Shown here: positions 8,039 to 16,129 of the stretch, piece after piece
How positions within the stretch are numbered: the stretch's first letter is position 1
How the letters are laid out: each line of letters opens with the position of its first letter
Program-made: the position numbers and the translations under genes
The notes under the pieces: model-generated
Databases searched by the model: none
What the model was told of the DNA's origin: nothing
The model's input: only the letters and a program-made list of their open reading frames with translations
From: Candidatus Metalachnospira gallinarum
GTDB lineage: Bacteria > Bacillota > Clostridia > Lachnospirales > Anaerotignaceae
Assembly (NCBI GenBank): GCA_904378045.1
Contig: CAJFHC010000005.1
Location: 38,217 to 102,216 of the forward strand
Direction: 5' to 3'
DNA: 64,000 nucleotides

Positions 8039-10981
8039 TCAGAACAGGCTTAACTGCTTGGCTGTTCTTTTCAGCTCCGACGCTTTTTCATCTTTTATTA
8101 TTTCCGCCGGCACGCCTTCCAGAAATCTGCTTCTTTTTTCTTCGGAGACGATTATAAGCTCGTCCTCGGCTCTTGTTGCCGCGACGTAAAAAAGCCTTCT
8201 CTCCTCATCAAGCCCACCTTCCCTTTCTGCAAGGGCAAGAGGCGACGTTCCCTCGGACGCTCCCGCAATAAAAACGACAGGAAATTCAAGTCCTTTTGAC
8301 GCATGAAATGTCAGCAGGCTTACACAGTCCGGCTGCATCTCCCTGCCGCCGCTTCTTATGACGTCTCCCTCGGTTCCGGTAAGCACGGCGTTTATAAATT
8401 CAGAAATATTCTTATACATGACCGCCGTTGAGTAAAGCCTTGCCATCGGCTGGCTGTTTTCAAGCCTGTTTTCCGATATATATTCCGCCACGGCCGTGGA
8501 AGGTTTCCGGCTTTGCGGAAGCGTTTTCATATATTTTACGGCTTTAATTATGTCGCTGTCTCTCAGAAATTTGTCCCTGCCGTAGACCTTATATGGTATG
8601 CCTTCCTTTTTCAGGCATTCCTCTATGATCTCCGCCTGACGGTTTGTCCTGTACAGAACCGCCATATCGGAAAATCCTCTTATTCCAGTTTCTCTGCGTC
8701 CCTTCAATCCGCCGTTGGTATATGTCATATCTATTCCGCCGGCCATTCTGTTGATCTCCTTCGCGATAAAAACGCCTTCCGCGAAGGCCGTTTCAGCCCT
8801 TACTTCCCTTATTTTTTCCCCGTCTTTTCTGTCCGAGGCCGGTTTGATCCCGTTTCCGATGATATGGGAAGAAAATTCGACTATCTGCGGCGTAGAACGG
8901 TAGTTTTTATCAAGCCTTATGATCTTTACCGGAGCGAAGTCCTCGGCAAAACGCTCAAAACATCCGCTGTCCGCTCCTCTGAAACCGTATATGCTCTGGT
9001 CAGGGTCGCCTATAATAAATACGCTTTTCGCGTTTTCCGCCCATTTCTTTATAAGACCATACTGCAAAGCATTTATGTCCTGAAACTCATCGACAAGCAG
9101 ATACGGTATTTTTATGTCCTTTTCCGCGGCCTTTATAAGTATGTCGTCAAAGTCAAGCAGGCCGTTTTTTTCAAGGGCGGAATTATACAAATCAAACATT
9201 TCGTTTGTAACCGAGTCCGTATTAAGGCCGTTTTTTATCATAGAGACGGCGTTTAAAAACGCAGCCGGCGAAATTGACGCTCCCAAAGAGTTTATTATAT
9301 TCCCGGCAGTCTCAAGCGCCTCGGCCTCTCCTATTATGCCGGCGTTTCTCAGATGCTTGAGGCATACGGAGTGGAATGTTCCCACGTTTACTTTTCTGCC
9401 CGGTTTTCCTATTGCCGTCTCAAGCCTTTCCTTTATCTCCTTTGCCGCCCTGTTTGTAAACGTAACGGCCGTAATATCCGAAGGCTCAACTTCTTTTTCG
9501 TTTATGAGAGTCTCTATCCTTTTTATAAGCGTCCTCGTTTTTCCGCTTCCCGGCCCGGCGATTACGGCTATAGCTCTTTCATCGGAGCCGGCGGCCTCTT
9601 TCTGTGGCTCGCTTAGTTCCATGATCTTTTTGTTTTCCGCTTTGTCCACCGAGAGCTTCTCTTCGGTCTTTTCGTCTTTTTTAGGTCTTTTCTTTTTTTC
9701 CGTGACGCCGCCCAGTCCGTCTATTGTTAACTGACCTTCTATTCTGTCCCTCTCCTCGGCGCTCAGTACGGTGATCTTTCCGTATTCCCCGTCAAAGCCG
9801 GCAGCCGCCTCTACCTTTCCCTCTCTTAGATTTTTTATGCCGGCAGCTATAAGCTCGCCTGCCCTTTTCTCTATCTCATCGATAGGAGCCTCCCTTATTA
9901 TATAAAGCTCTGAGCCAAGCTCGGAAAGGAGCTCCTCATATTTTCTTTTTACTTTCACGCTTCCGGACGACATCCCAACCGACGAGGCTATGACCTCCGT
10001 CAGCGGAACTATCCTTTCAAACGGTCTGTCTCCCTCAAGCTTAGGCTCCTTCCTGTCGGCCAGTTCCTCAACCCGGTGGAGAACCCCAACGGTAATCCTT
10101 CCTCCGCATACGGGGCAAACGCCGCCAAGTTTTACCGTTTCCGACGGAGCAAGGCATATTCCGCACTTTCTGTGGCCGTCAAAGTGGTACTTGCCTTCCT
10201 CGGGATAAAACTCAAGCGTTCCGTAAAATTTGTCCCTGTCTCCGTTAATGGCTTCGTAAACGTCATCGTAATTCAGGCCGCAGTTAAATACGTTCGCCTC
10301 CCTTGCCAGATTGGCCGGGGAATGGGCGTCGGAATTTGAGACAAGAAGATATTTGTCGAGAGCCGATACCATTCTGTTCATCGGCGGGTCCGAGGAAAGC
10401 CCCGTCTCAAGCGCATGGATGTGCGGCGTAAGATCCTCAAAACATTCCTCTATGGAGTCAAATCCGGAATATTTGCCAAAAAGCGAAAAATGCGGAGTCC
10501 ATATATGGGCGGGAATAAATATCATCCTGTCATCGGCCTCAAGAGCCATCTCCAGAAGATCTCTGCTGTCTATACCGACTATGGGCCTGCCGTCGGAGCG
10601 TATGTTGGCGCCAAGGCTCTCCAGCTTCGCCGCGAACGCGTCTGCCGTGTCAAAGCCGGAAAAAATTATGACGTTATGTATTTTTCTTACTTTGCCATTC
10701 TTTTTATAAATTGAGCTTATTTCGCCCGTAAGTATGAATTTTGTTTCATGCTCCGCTATGGGGCTTTCCAGCTTATATTCTTTCTTTAGTTTATAAAGTC
10801 CTCCCTCGGTGGGCTCAAGCTTCTCTTTAAGCTCGCCGCGCCATAGCGGATGGGTAATGTCTCCCGTGCCAAGCAGGTCTATTCCCTTTTTTCCGGCCCA
10901 AAGATCAAGATATTCAGGCACGCACTCTCCGCTTGTCGCTCTGGCGAACTTTGAATGTATATGAAGATCGGCAATAAACAT
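8039..10981 (-). CDS. PHP-domain / zinc-ribbon / UvrD-family helicase fusion
   Basis: A 980-residue protein. Residues 1 to about 270 resemble the TIGR00375/COG1379 PHP phosphoesterase group, starting FIADLHIHSKFARATSGE with the metal-binding HxH; a CxxC...CxxC zinc ribbon follows (about 275-297). The C-terminal half is a complete SF1A helicase: Walker A AGPGSGKT (near 474), DEFQD (near 630), GDPDQSIYGFRG, LTFHASKGLEFPVVF and YVAATRAEDEL. I start at 10981, where AGAGGTGCGG precedes the ATG; a 39-codon upstream extension would run into the permease gene's 3' end. The fusion suggests processing of DNA ends during unwinding. I recall this architecture from other Clostridia, so the fusion is probably not unique. 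Confidence 0.88.
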   Translation of the reverse strand: MFIADLHIHSKFARATSGECVPEYLDLWAGKKGIDLLGTGDITHPLWRGELKEKLEPTEGGLYKLKKEYKLESPIAEHETKFILTGEISSIYKKNGKVRKIHNVIIFSGFDTADAFAAKLESLGANIRSDGRPIVGIDSRDLLEMALEADDRMIFIPAHIWTPHFSLFGKYSGFDSIEECFEDLTPHIHALETGLSSDPPMNRMVSALDKYLLVSNSDAHSPANLAREANVFNCGLNYDDVYEAINGDRDKFYGTLEFYPEEGKYHFDGHRKCGICLAPSETVKLGGVCPVCGGRITVGVLHRVEELADRKEPKLEGDRPFERIVPLTEVIASSVGMSSGSVKVKRKYEELLSELGSELYIIREAPIDEIEKRAGELIAAGIKNLREGKVEAAAGFDGEYGKITVLSAEERDRIEGQLTIDGLGGVTEKKKRPKKDEKTEEKLSVDKAENKKIMELSEPQKEAAGSDERAIAVIAGPGSGKTRTLIKRIETLINEKEVEPSDITAVTFTNRAAKEIKERLETAIGKPGRKVNVGTFHSVCLKHLRNAGIIGEAEALETAGNIINSLGASISPAAFLNAVSMIKNGLNTDSVTNEMFDLYNSALEKNGLLDFDDILIKAAEKDIKIPYLLVDEFQDINALQYGLIKKWAENAKSVFIIGDPDQSIYGFRGADSGCFERFAEDFAPVKIIRLDKNYRSTPQIVEFSSHIIGNGIKPASDRKDGEKIREVRAETAFAEGVFIAKEINRMAGGIDMTYTNGGLKGRRETGIRGFSDMAVLYRTNRQAEIIEECLKKEGIPYKVYGRDKFLRDSDIIKAVKYMKTLPQSRKPSTAVAEYISENRLENSQPMARLYSTAVMYKNISEFINAVLTGTEGDVIRSGGREMQPDCVSLLTFHASKGLEFPVVFIAGASEGTSPLALAEREGGLDEERRLFYVAATRAEDELIIVSEEKRSRFLEGVPAEIIKDEKASELKRTAKQLSLF

Positions 10982-11007
10982 TTTCCGCACCTCTTTTTTA
11001 CGCAATA

Positions 11008-12363
11008 TCAGATAACCGCCAGAAGTATGAAATTCATGGCGAAAAGCGCCGTTACCGTCCAGAGTATGGGATGGACGGTCTTTGCCTCTTTTTTGCATAT
11101 CTTGACTATGCAGTAGGCAAAAAATCCGAAGGCGATTCCGTATGAAATGCTGTAGCAGAGCGCCATAAACATTCCGGCGAAAAATGCCGGCGCCGCCTCC
11201 TCAAAGTCCTCCCAGTTTATATCCTTAAAAGACGACATCATCATAATACCAACCGCGACAAGGGCCGGAGACGTGGCCGCATAGGGAATCGCACTGACAA
11301 ATGACGCCAAAAACGCGCTGACCGCAAAGCAGACCGCGACAACGACGCTCGTAAGTCCCGTTCTTCCTCCCACTCCGATTCCGGCGGCGCTTTCCACGAA
11401 CGTGGTAGTATTGGTCGTACCTATTACTGCTCCGATGGACGTGGCGATGGCGTCGGCAAAAAGCGCCTTGTCCATCTTTGATTTATATCCGGAGCCTGAT
11501 TCCATCGCCTTCTCGTCTTCCTCGCTGAATATGCCTGTGCGGCGTCCCGTTCCGATAAATGTTCCAAGGGTGTCAAAGGTGTCTGAGACGCTGAATGAAA
11601 ATATAGTTATAAGCACCAAAGGAAGTTTGGACATATCATTGAATAGCGAGGGAAGGCCTTCGGAGGTAAAAATGACTCCGAATGTGGTTGGCAGAGCGGC
11701 GCAGGCCTCGGCAAAGCTGATGGATTCCGCCATTTTTGTTACTCCCATGGGTATTCCAAGAATAGCCGTGGCTACTATTCCGATGAGTACCGCTCCCCTG
11801 ACATTGAGTATGAGAAGCACAAGGATAAGCACCAGACCTATGAGGAAAAGCCACAGCACCGGATTGTTGAACGTGGCGATGGACGGTATGCCGGCGTCGA
11901 AGCCGATGATGTTTACATTGAGAAGTCCGTTATATGCAACGAACACTCCGATTCCTCCGCCTATGGCGTTCTGAAGGCTGATCGGTATGGACTTTATAAT
12001 GATCTTGCGCACCTTTGTAACGGTAATGAGTATATTCACAAGCCCGCATATAAACACCATGGACAGCGCCTGCTGCCATGTAAATCCAAGGGCGAAGCAT
12101 ACGGTGTAAACGAAAAATGAGTTAAGCCCCATTCCGGGAGCCTGAGCGTAGGGCACATTTGCGAAAAGCCCCATAACAAGGGTACCAATGATGGCGGCTA
12201 TGATGGTCGCAAGGAACACGGCTCCCCACTCCATTCCCGACTGGCTGAGCAGGCTTGGATTGATGACTATGATATAAGCCATGGTAAAAAACGTCGTTAT
12301 TCCGGCGACAATCTCGGTTGATACCGTTGTTCCGTTTTCTTTTAATTTAAAAAACCTTTCCAT
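11008..12363 (-). CDS. NCS2-family purine permease (AzgA/PbuG-like)
   Basis: A 451-residue transporter with about 12-14 membrane helices, probably importing adenine, guanine or hypoxanthine with protons. Family signatures include the N-terminal FKLKENGTTVSTEIVAGITT, TMAYIIVINPSLLS, and the substrate-site stretch QAPGMGLNSFF; NTTTFVESAAGIGVGGRTGL occurs in the second repeat. Start is supported by AAAGGAAAGGAACGG upstream. No purine riboswitch is recognisable in the leader; instead the mobile repeat at 12481-12669 lies 118 bases upstream. The PHP-helicase gene follows 26 bases downstream. Confidence 0.93.
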   Translation of the reverse strand: MERFFKLKENGTTVSTEIVAGITTFFTMAYIIVINPSLLSQSGMEWGAVFLATIIAAIIGTLVMGLFANVPYAQAPGMGLNSFFVYTVCFALGFTWQQALSMVFICGLVNILITVTKVRKIIIKSIPISLQNAIGGGIGVFVAYNGLLNVNIIGFDAGIPSIATFNNPVLWLFLIGLVLILVLLILNVRGAVLIGIVATAILGIPMGVTKMAESISFAEACAALPTTFGVIFTSEGLPSLFNDMSKLPLVLITIFSFSVSDTFDTLGTFIGTGRRTGIFSEEDEKAMESGSGYKSKMDKALFADAIATSIGAVIGTTNTTTFVESAAGIGVGGRTGLTSVVVAVCFAVSAFLASFVSAIPYAATSPALVAVGIMMMSSFKDINWEDFEEAAPAFFAGMFMALCYSISYGIAFGFFAYCIVKICKKEAKTVHPILWTVTALFAMNFILLAVI

Positions 12364-12480
12364 ATAGCACCGTTCCTTTCCTTAAAGGCATTGTTTACAG
12401 ATATAATACCATAAATTTGGCTGATTTGCGAAATATTTTGTTTCCCTCCATCTTTAAATGTTACAGGTCATAATATTTAT

Positions 12481-12669
12481 CATCGTGTCGAAAAAGTCCT
12501 TCGGGACTTTTTCGAGTTTAAATTAAGGCAATAAATCCCTATTTCTGCTGAAAGCCCTGAACTTTGTCAGGGCGCAGAAATACGGGATTTTCCTCGGCGG
12601 AAATGAATTCCGCCTGCGGAATAAACTCAGGAGGGTCTTGCCCTCCCGATTAGTTTTTTTGACAGTCTG
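12481..12669 (+). mobile_element. MITE-like element, copy 1 (full, with 9-bp target duplication)
   Basis: This element fills the middle of a 388-base gap without genes. It is a 189-base non-coding element beginning CATCGTGTCGAAAAAGTCC and ending AGTTTTTTTGACAGTCTG; the ends are imperfect inverted repeats (CAG/CAT-NNTGTC-RAAAAA). It is bounded by perfect direct repeats AATATTTAT at 12472-12480 and 12670-12678. Inside are a 9-bp stem AAAAAGTCC-TTCG-GGACTTTTT, an imperfect stem of ATCCCTATTTCTGC with GCAGAAATACGGGAT enclosing CCCTGA/TCAGGG, GGCGGAA...TTCCGCC, and GGAGGG/CCCTCC. Related copies lie at 42811, 61622 and 63905. Short chance ORFs inside are not genes. Confidence 0.85.
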
Positions 12670-12751
12670 AATATTTATAATTGAATTGTAATAAAATCTT
12701 AAAACAACAATGTTCAAATTATGGTAAAATTCTTAAAAAGGAGATGATAGC

Positions 12752-14332
12752 TTGAAAAATATGATAAATATAAAAAAATTAACCTCAATTATAATAGCCG
12801 CGTCCCTGATTTGCGCCTGCCCGGCCTACGCCGCTTCTGACAGTCAGATACAGGCCGCGGTGTCACTCTACTCCATGGGGCTTTTCTCAGGCACAGGCAC
12901 TAATTCCGACGGAACGCCGGTATTTGATCTTGACGCCCCGCTTACAAGGGCTCAGGGCACAGTTATTTTGGTAAATCTTCTTGGCTGCGCGTCAAAGGCC
13001 GAAAACGGCAGCTGGAGCATACCCTTTGACGATGTTCCAGAATGGGCTCAAAAATATGTCGGATACGCCTATAATTCAGGATATGTCAGCGGAAGGAGCG
13101 CCGACAGCTTTGACCCGGACAGCTATATAGACGCCAACCAGTTCTGCGCCTTTATACTCAGGGCTCTGGGATTCAGCGAGGCAAACGGTGACTTTAAATA
13201 TGAAAACGCGCTTGATACGGCTGTCAATCTCGGCATAGCTGAGGAAAGCTATGAAGGCTTTACAAGGGGCGACGCCGTGCTTATCGCCTTCAACGCCCTT
13301 GCCGCCAACATAAACCATTCTTCCCTGACGCTTTATGACACGCTTTTAAACTCAGGCGCCATTTCCGACGCCGAAAATACGGTAAGAGTGGAAACTCTTA
13401 AGGAAAACTCCGAGGAAAGCGATGAGCTGACCGCCGAGGAGATATACGAAAAATGCTCGCCGGCGGTATTCTATATCGAGGTCTACGACGCTAACGGCAG
13501 AGCTTTGCAGCTCGGAAGCGGATTTTTCATTTCATCCGACGGTACTGCCGTTACAAACTACCATGTCATCGACGGAGGCAGCTCCGCTAAAATAACTCTC
13601 TCCGATACCGGCGAAGTATACGACGTTCAGGGAGTATACGACTATGACAAGGAAAGGGATATCGCTCTTATAAAAATAAACGGCAGCGGTTTTTCCTATC
13701 TTGAGACAGCCGACTCCGACAATATAAAAGGCGGAGCAACGGTCTACGCCATAGGAAGTCCTCTCGGGCTCTCAAATTCCATATCCCAGGGACTTATATC
13801 CAACACTGACCGTGAGATCGGCGGAATGAAATATATACAGACGTCCGCGGCCATCTCCAACGGCAGCAGCGGCGGAGCTCTCATAAATACCAAAGGCCAG
13901 GTCATAGGCATAACGAGCGGCGAGGCGGCTCAGACAACGTCCAGCGGCACTCTTACCGGACAGAATCTTAATCTCGCCATTCCCATAAACGCGATAAAGG
14001 CTTTGTCAACGGATTCTCTCTCGTCTCTTTCCGAAATATACAAGGCTGAAGCCGCCGCTTCCACGGCTATAAACGTCTCCGCTGACGATATTACCCTCAG
14101 CAGAGGAGAAACGGCCGTTGTTTATGTTACATGCGAGTCATCCGTAACGGCAGGCCTTAAAGGAAGCATTACAAGCTCCGAAATCATATCGGCCCACTTT
14201 ATGCGGACGATGAACGGAGCGACCCTTGTAATTACCGGACTTAGCTCCGGAACGGCGGATGTGAATCTTAAAATGGTCTCCCTTGACGGAACGGTGCTGA
14301 ACGAAAAGACCATAAACGTCACCGTCAGATAA
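12752..14332 (+). CDS. SLH-domain trypsin-like (HtrA/S1C) serine protease, exported
   Basis: A 526-residue cell-wall-anchored protease. A signal peptide (about residues 1-27, ending PAYAAS) is followed by S-layer-homology repeats (LTRAQGTVILVNLL, FDDVPEWAQKYVGYAYNSGY, FDPDSYIDANQFCAFILRAL) to about 210, then a chymotrypsin-fold domain with catalytic His271 (TNYHVIDGG), Asp303 (DIALIKI) and Ser373 (NGSSGGALI). No PDZ domain is evident; the last ~95 residues look like an Ig-like beta domain (DDITLSRGETAVVYV). It starts at TTG with AAAGGAGATGATAGC upstream. Likely roles are envelope protein quality control or processing. It is monocistronic, ending at the hairpin at 14345. Confidence 0.9.
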   Translation: MKNMINIKKLTSIIIAASLICACPAYAASDSQIQAAVSLYSMGLFSGTGTNSDGTPVFDLDAPLTRAQGTVILVNLLGCASKAENGSWSIPFDDVPEWAQKYVGYAYNSGYVSGRSADSFDPDSYIDANQFCAFILRALGFSEANGDFKYENALDTAVNLGIAEESYEGFTRGDAVLIAFNALAANINHSSLTLYDTLLNSGAISDAENTVRVETLKENSEESDELTAEEIYEKCSPAVFYIEVYDANGRALQLGSGFFISSDGTAVTNYHVIDGGSSAKITLSDTGEVYDVQGVYDYDKERDIALIKINGSGFSYLETADSDNIKGGATVYAIGSPLGLSNSISQGLISNTDREIGGMKYIQTSAAISNGSSGGALINTKGQVIGITSGEAAQTTSSGTLTGQNLNLAIPINAIKALSTDSLSSLSEIYKAEAAASTAINVSADDITLSRGETAVVYVTCESSVTAGLKGSITSSEIISAHFMRTMNGATLVITGLSSGTADVNLKMVSLDGTVLNEKTINVTVR

Positions 14333-14344
14333 TCCAATAAAATA

Positions 14345-14391
14345 AAAGGGCATCCCTGTTTTTTTGATTCAGGAGATGTCCTTTATTATTT
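14345..14391. terminator. Intrinsic terminator of the SLH protease gene, possibly bidirectional
   Basis: AAAGGGCATCCCTG (14345-14358) pairs with CAGGAGATGTCCTTT (14370-14384) with one bulge, then TATTATTTT. The A-rich left flank would also serve the convergent gene ending at 14441. Confidence 0.75.
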
Positions 14392-14440
14392 TGATATTCT
14401 ATGTAATTTACGCGAATACGATTATGCGTCCGTTATTCGG

Positions 14441-15529
14441 TCACTTCGCAAGCTCCTTGCTCAGATTGACGATGAAGTCCTGAACATTGGTAACTATTCC
14501 CCTCGCGCTGAGGCTGCCCCTGTCGCTGAGCTTGTTCACGGCAAACTCGGCTATATCCACGCAATAGAAATATACCTGTCTTACCGTTCCGTCAGCCATT
14601 ACTCTATATGAGGGCGTCATATTTCCGGTCGCTATGGTGTGGAGCGTCGTTGCCATGCATATTACCGTAGTGGCGTTTCTTATCTGGTCTCTCATGGCGT
14701 CCTGAGCCTCGTATACGTTGGCATGGACGCAGGGAAGAGGGCCGTCGTCCCTGATGGAGCCGGCAAGAACATAGGGAACATTATATTTTTCACAGTTATA
14801 AATAATACCGTTGTCAATGTTTTCTCCCTTGATGAAGTTGCTTACAGAGCCATAGTATCTTACCCTGTTTATCGTGTCAAGGTGATTGTAATGTCCAAGG
14901 GGCTGGCTCTCCTGGGTATATATATTCTGTCCAAGAGCCGTATTAAGGTAAGCCGCCTCAAGGTCATGGGTGGCAAGGGCGTTTCCAGCCATAACGGCAT
15001 GAACGTATCCGCTCTGTATGAGTTTTGAGAAAGCGTCCCTCGCGTCAAAGTCGAAGGTGAACGCCGGACCCATTACCCATACGATCTTTCCGTGATCCCT
15101 GTCGTGTCTGAGAAGCTCATAAAGCTCGTCATAGTCTTTTGAGAAAGCCGTTTCTCTGGAACGTCCCTGTCTGAAAGCGAAAATATCGTTTTCATTTTTG
15201 CTTTCTCCGAATCCGTTGGGATGGACATATATTCCCTCTTCGCCCTTCTCCGTTCTGCCGATAACGATAAGGTCGCCCTTTTTGATATTTCTGAACTCCT
15301 TTACGGCTATTATCCCGTTTTCATAAACGGCAACGCAGTCCATCCTGCTCTCCTCCGCGAGGAGCCATTTGCCGTTGACTTTGAAATACTCAGGAAAAAT
15401 GCTCATGGCATGGTAGCGCTCGGGAACCGTGCCGTCCTTTTCGGCGGGCATAAGCACCGCGTCGGGAGCGTTTTTGAATCTTTCCTCGTTGAAATCAGGC
15501 GGGATATACTCTCTTAATTTAAAACCCAT
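14441..15529 (-). CDS. LOR/SDH-family protein (TIGR00300, archaeal-type ornithine cyclodeaminase-like)
   Basis: A 362-residue cytoplasmic protein starting MGFKLREYIPPDFNEERFKN. Its N-terminal half resembles the LOR domain and the C-terminal half is Rossmann-like, with IVWVMGPAFTFDFDARDAF and VHAVMAGNALATHDLEAAYL; NHLDTINRVR and GSIRDDGPLPCV are strongly conserved-looking blocks. I associate these with the TIGR00300 group, one archaeal member of which converts ornithine to proline and ammonia, while cyanobacterial ArgZ/AgrE carries a similar domain. The start at 15529 follows GGAGGTAATATT; a 20-codon extension is unsupported. It is monocistronic. The exact substrate is inferred from family memory only. 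Confidence 0.65.
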   Translation of the reverse strand: MGFKLREYIPPDFNEERFKNAPDAVLMPAEKDGTVPERYHAMSIFPEYFKVNGKWLLAEESRMDCVAVYENGIIAVKEFRNIKKGDLIVIGRTEKGEEGIYVHPNGFGESKNENDIFAFRQGRSRETAFSKDYDELYELLRHDRDHGKIVWVMGPAFTFDFDARDAFSKLIQSGYVHAVMAGNALATHDLEAAYLNTALGQNIYTQESQPLGHYNHLDTINRVRYYGSVSNFIKGENIDNGIIYNCEKYNVPYVLAGSIRDDGPLPCVHANVYEAQDAMRDQIRNATTVICMATTLHTIATGNMTPSYRVMADGTVRQVYFYCVDIAEFAVNKLSDRGSLSARGIVTNVQDFIVNLSKELAK

Positions 15530-15664
15530 AATATTACCTCCGGTCGTTACATTAAAAAATGTTCCGCCCACGCCTCCGTATGGAAGCATGGGCTGAACAG
15601 GCGTCTTTGATGACTTTTAGCTTATTAAAATTATACCATTAAACTACGTCTCTATCAAGTATGG

Positions 15665-15745
15665 TTATTTATGAGCATGTCCGGTATAAATAGTCATAAT
15701 AAGACATATACAAAGCGCCGCCGACCAAAACTTATGCTGTTTCAT
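15665..15745 (-). CDS. Very small protein of 26 residues, one hydrophobic segment
   Basis: The translation is MKQHKFWSAALCICLIMTIY followed by TGHAHK: a basic start, one short hydrophobic segment and a His/Lys-rich tail, probably a single-pass membrane miniprotein. GGAGGGATATT precedes the ATG ideally, and a promoter (TTGACT, 17 bases, TAATAT) lies just upstream at 15772-15800, so expression is plausible although the gene is very short. The spacer of that promoter contains an operator-like repeat shared with the ABC exporter. I recall similarly patterned tiny proteins in Clostridia but cannot name a function. Confidence 0.6.
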   Translation of the reverse strand: MKQHKFWSAALCICLIMTIYTGHAHK

Positions 15746-15771
15746 AATATCCCTCCATTCGATATATTTTT

Positions 15772-15800
15772 ATATTAGTTGTTCCTAACAAAAAAGTCAA
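15772..15800 (-). promoter_or_regulatory. Promoter with embedded TTAG-N6-CTAA operator for the 26-residue gene
   Basis: Minus strand: -35 TTGACT (15795-15800), 17-base spacer, -10 TAATAT (15772-15777). The spacer holds TGTTAG-GAACAA-CTAATA (15773-15790 read on minus), nearly the same as TGTTAG-CATATA-CTAACA at 2794-2811. A protein there would block polymerase. Confidence 0.55.
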
Positions 15801-15845
15801 TAAAAAATTTTGTTAATATTTAGTAAACATTTATGTTAAAAAAAC

Positions 15846-15874
15846 TTTACTATTTTTCATCACTGTGCTATATT
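15846..15874 (+). promoter_or_regulatory. Promoter for the structured RNA ahead of yhdT-panF
   Basis: TTTACT (15846-15851), 17 bases, TATATT (15869-15874), with TG two to five bases ahead of the -10. The start is expected near 15881, where the pairing-rich segment begins. Confidence 0.5.
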
Positions 15875-15880
15875 GAATCA

Positions 15881-16086
15881 ATGGACAGTATTCCAACGGA
15901 AACTATACCATGCTTATTTTAAGAGCGTATATCCAAGCACAGCGCAGCCATATCATAGGCGGACTGTATCCCTTTTTGGGAGCGGGACTTATCCTTCAGG
16001 CGGTAATATGGCACAGGTGTGTCTTTCTGGAATTCTATCCATCCGCGGTTTTTACATTTTTTGTAAAACACAACGGATGTTTTTTT
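15881..16086 (+). ncRNA. Candidate structured leader or independent small RNA upstream of yhdT-panF
   Basis: About 206 bases of non-coding sequence between a promoter and an intrinsic terminator. The 5' end GGACAGTATTCCA (15883-15895) can pair with TGGAATTCTATCC (16028-16040) at 11 of 13 positions; GCCATAT (15947-15953) pairs with ATATGGC (16006-16012), enclosing TCCC-TTTTT-GGGA. A closed long structure ending at a terminator 44 bases before a transport operon fits a riboswitch or attenuator. The long irregular rod of about 200 bases is also the layout of 6S RNA. No known riboswitch core or T-box motif was recognised. Most of the 384-base gap at 15746-16129 is this element. Confidence 0.45.
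16040..16086 (+). terminator. Intrinsic terminator or attenuator before yhdT
   Basis: CATCCG (16040-16045) pairs with CGGATG (16074-16079) and GTTTTTACA (16048-16056) with TGTAAAAC (16062-16069), followed by seven T. It would end the upstream RNA unless read through into yhdT-panF. Confidence 0.75.
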
Positions 16087-16129
16087 ATGCATCCGGTACC
16101 ATGATTTTATTCAATTAAGGAGGAAAAAC

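Noticed and set aside
8513..9256. Long plus-strand ORFs opposite the PHP-helicase gene
   Set aside because: They are shadows: low-complexity or Arg/Ser/Tyr-rich translations without ribosome sites, opposite a complete conserved enzyme.
12364..12480. Purine riboswitch ahead of the NCS2 permease
   Set aside because: The leader has no recognisable purine-aptamer core; the structured sequence beyond it belongs to the mobile repeat.
12523..12717. Short minus-strand ORF within the mobile repeat
   Set aside because: It lies in the hairpin-rich element, has no ribosome site and is not conserved between copies.
16028..16086. T-box antiterminator
   Set aside because: CCGCGG occurs near the terminator, but the conserved TGGNACCGCG T-box segment and a specifier stem are absent.
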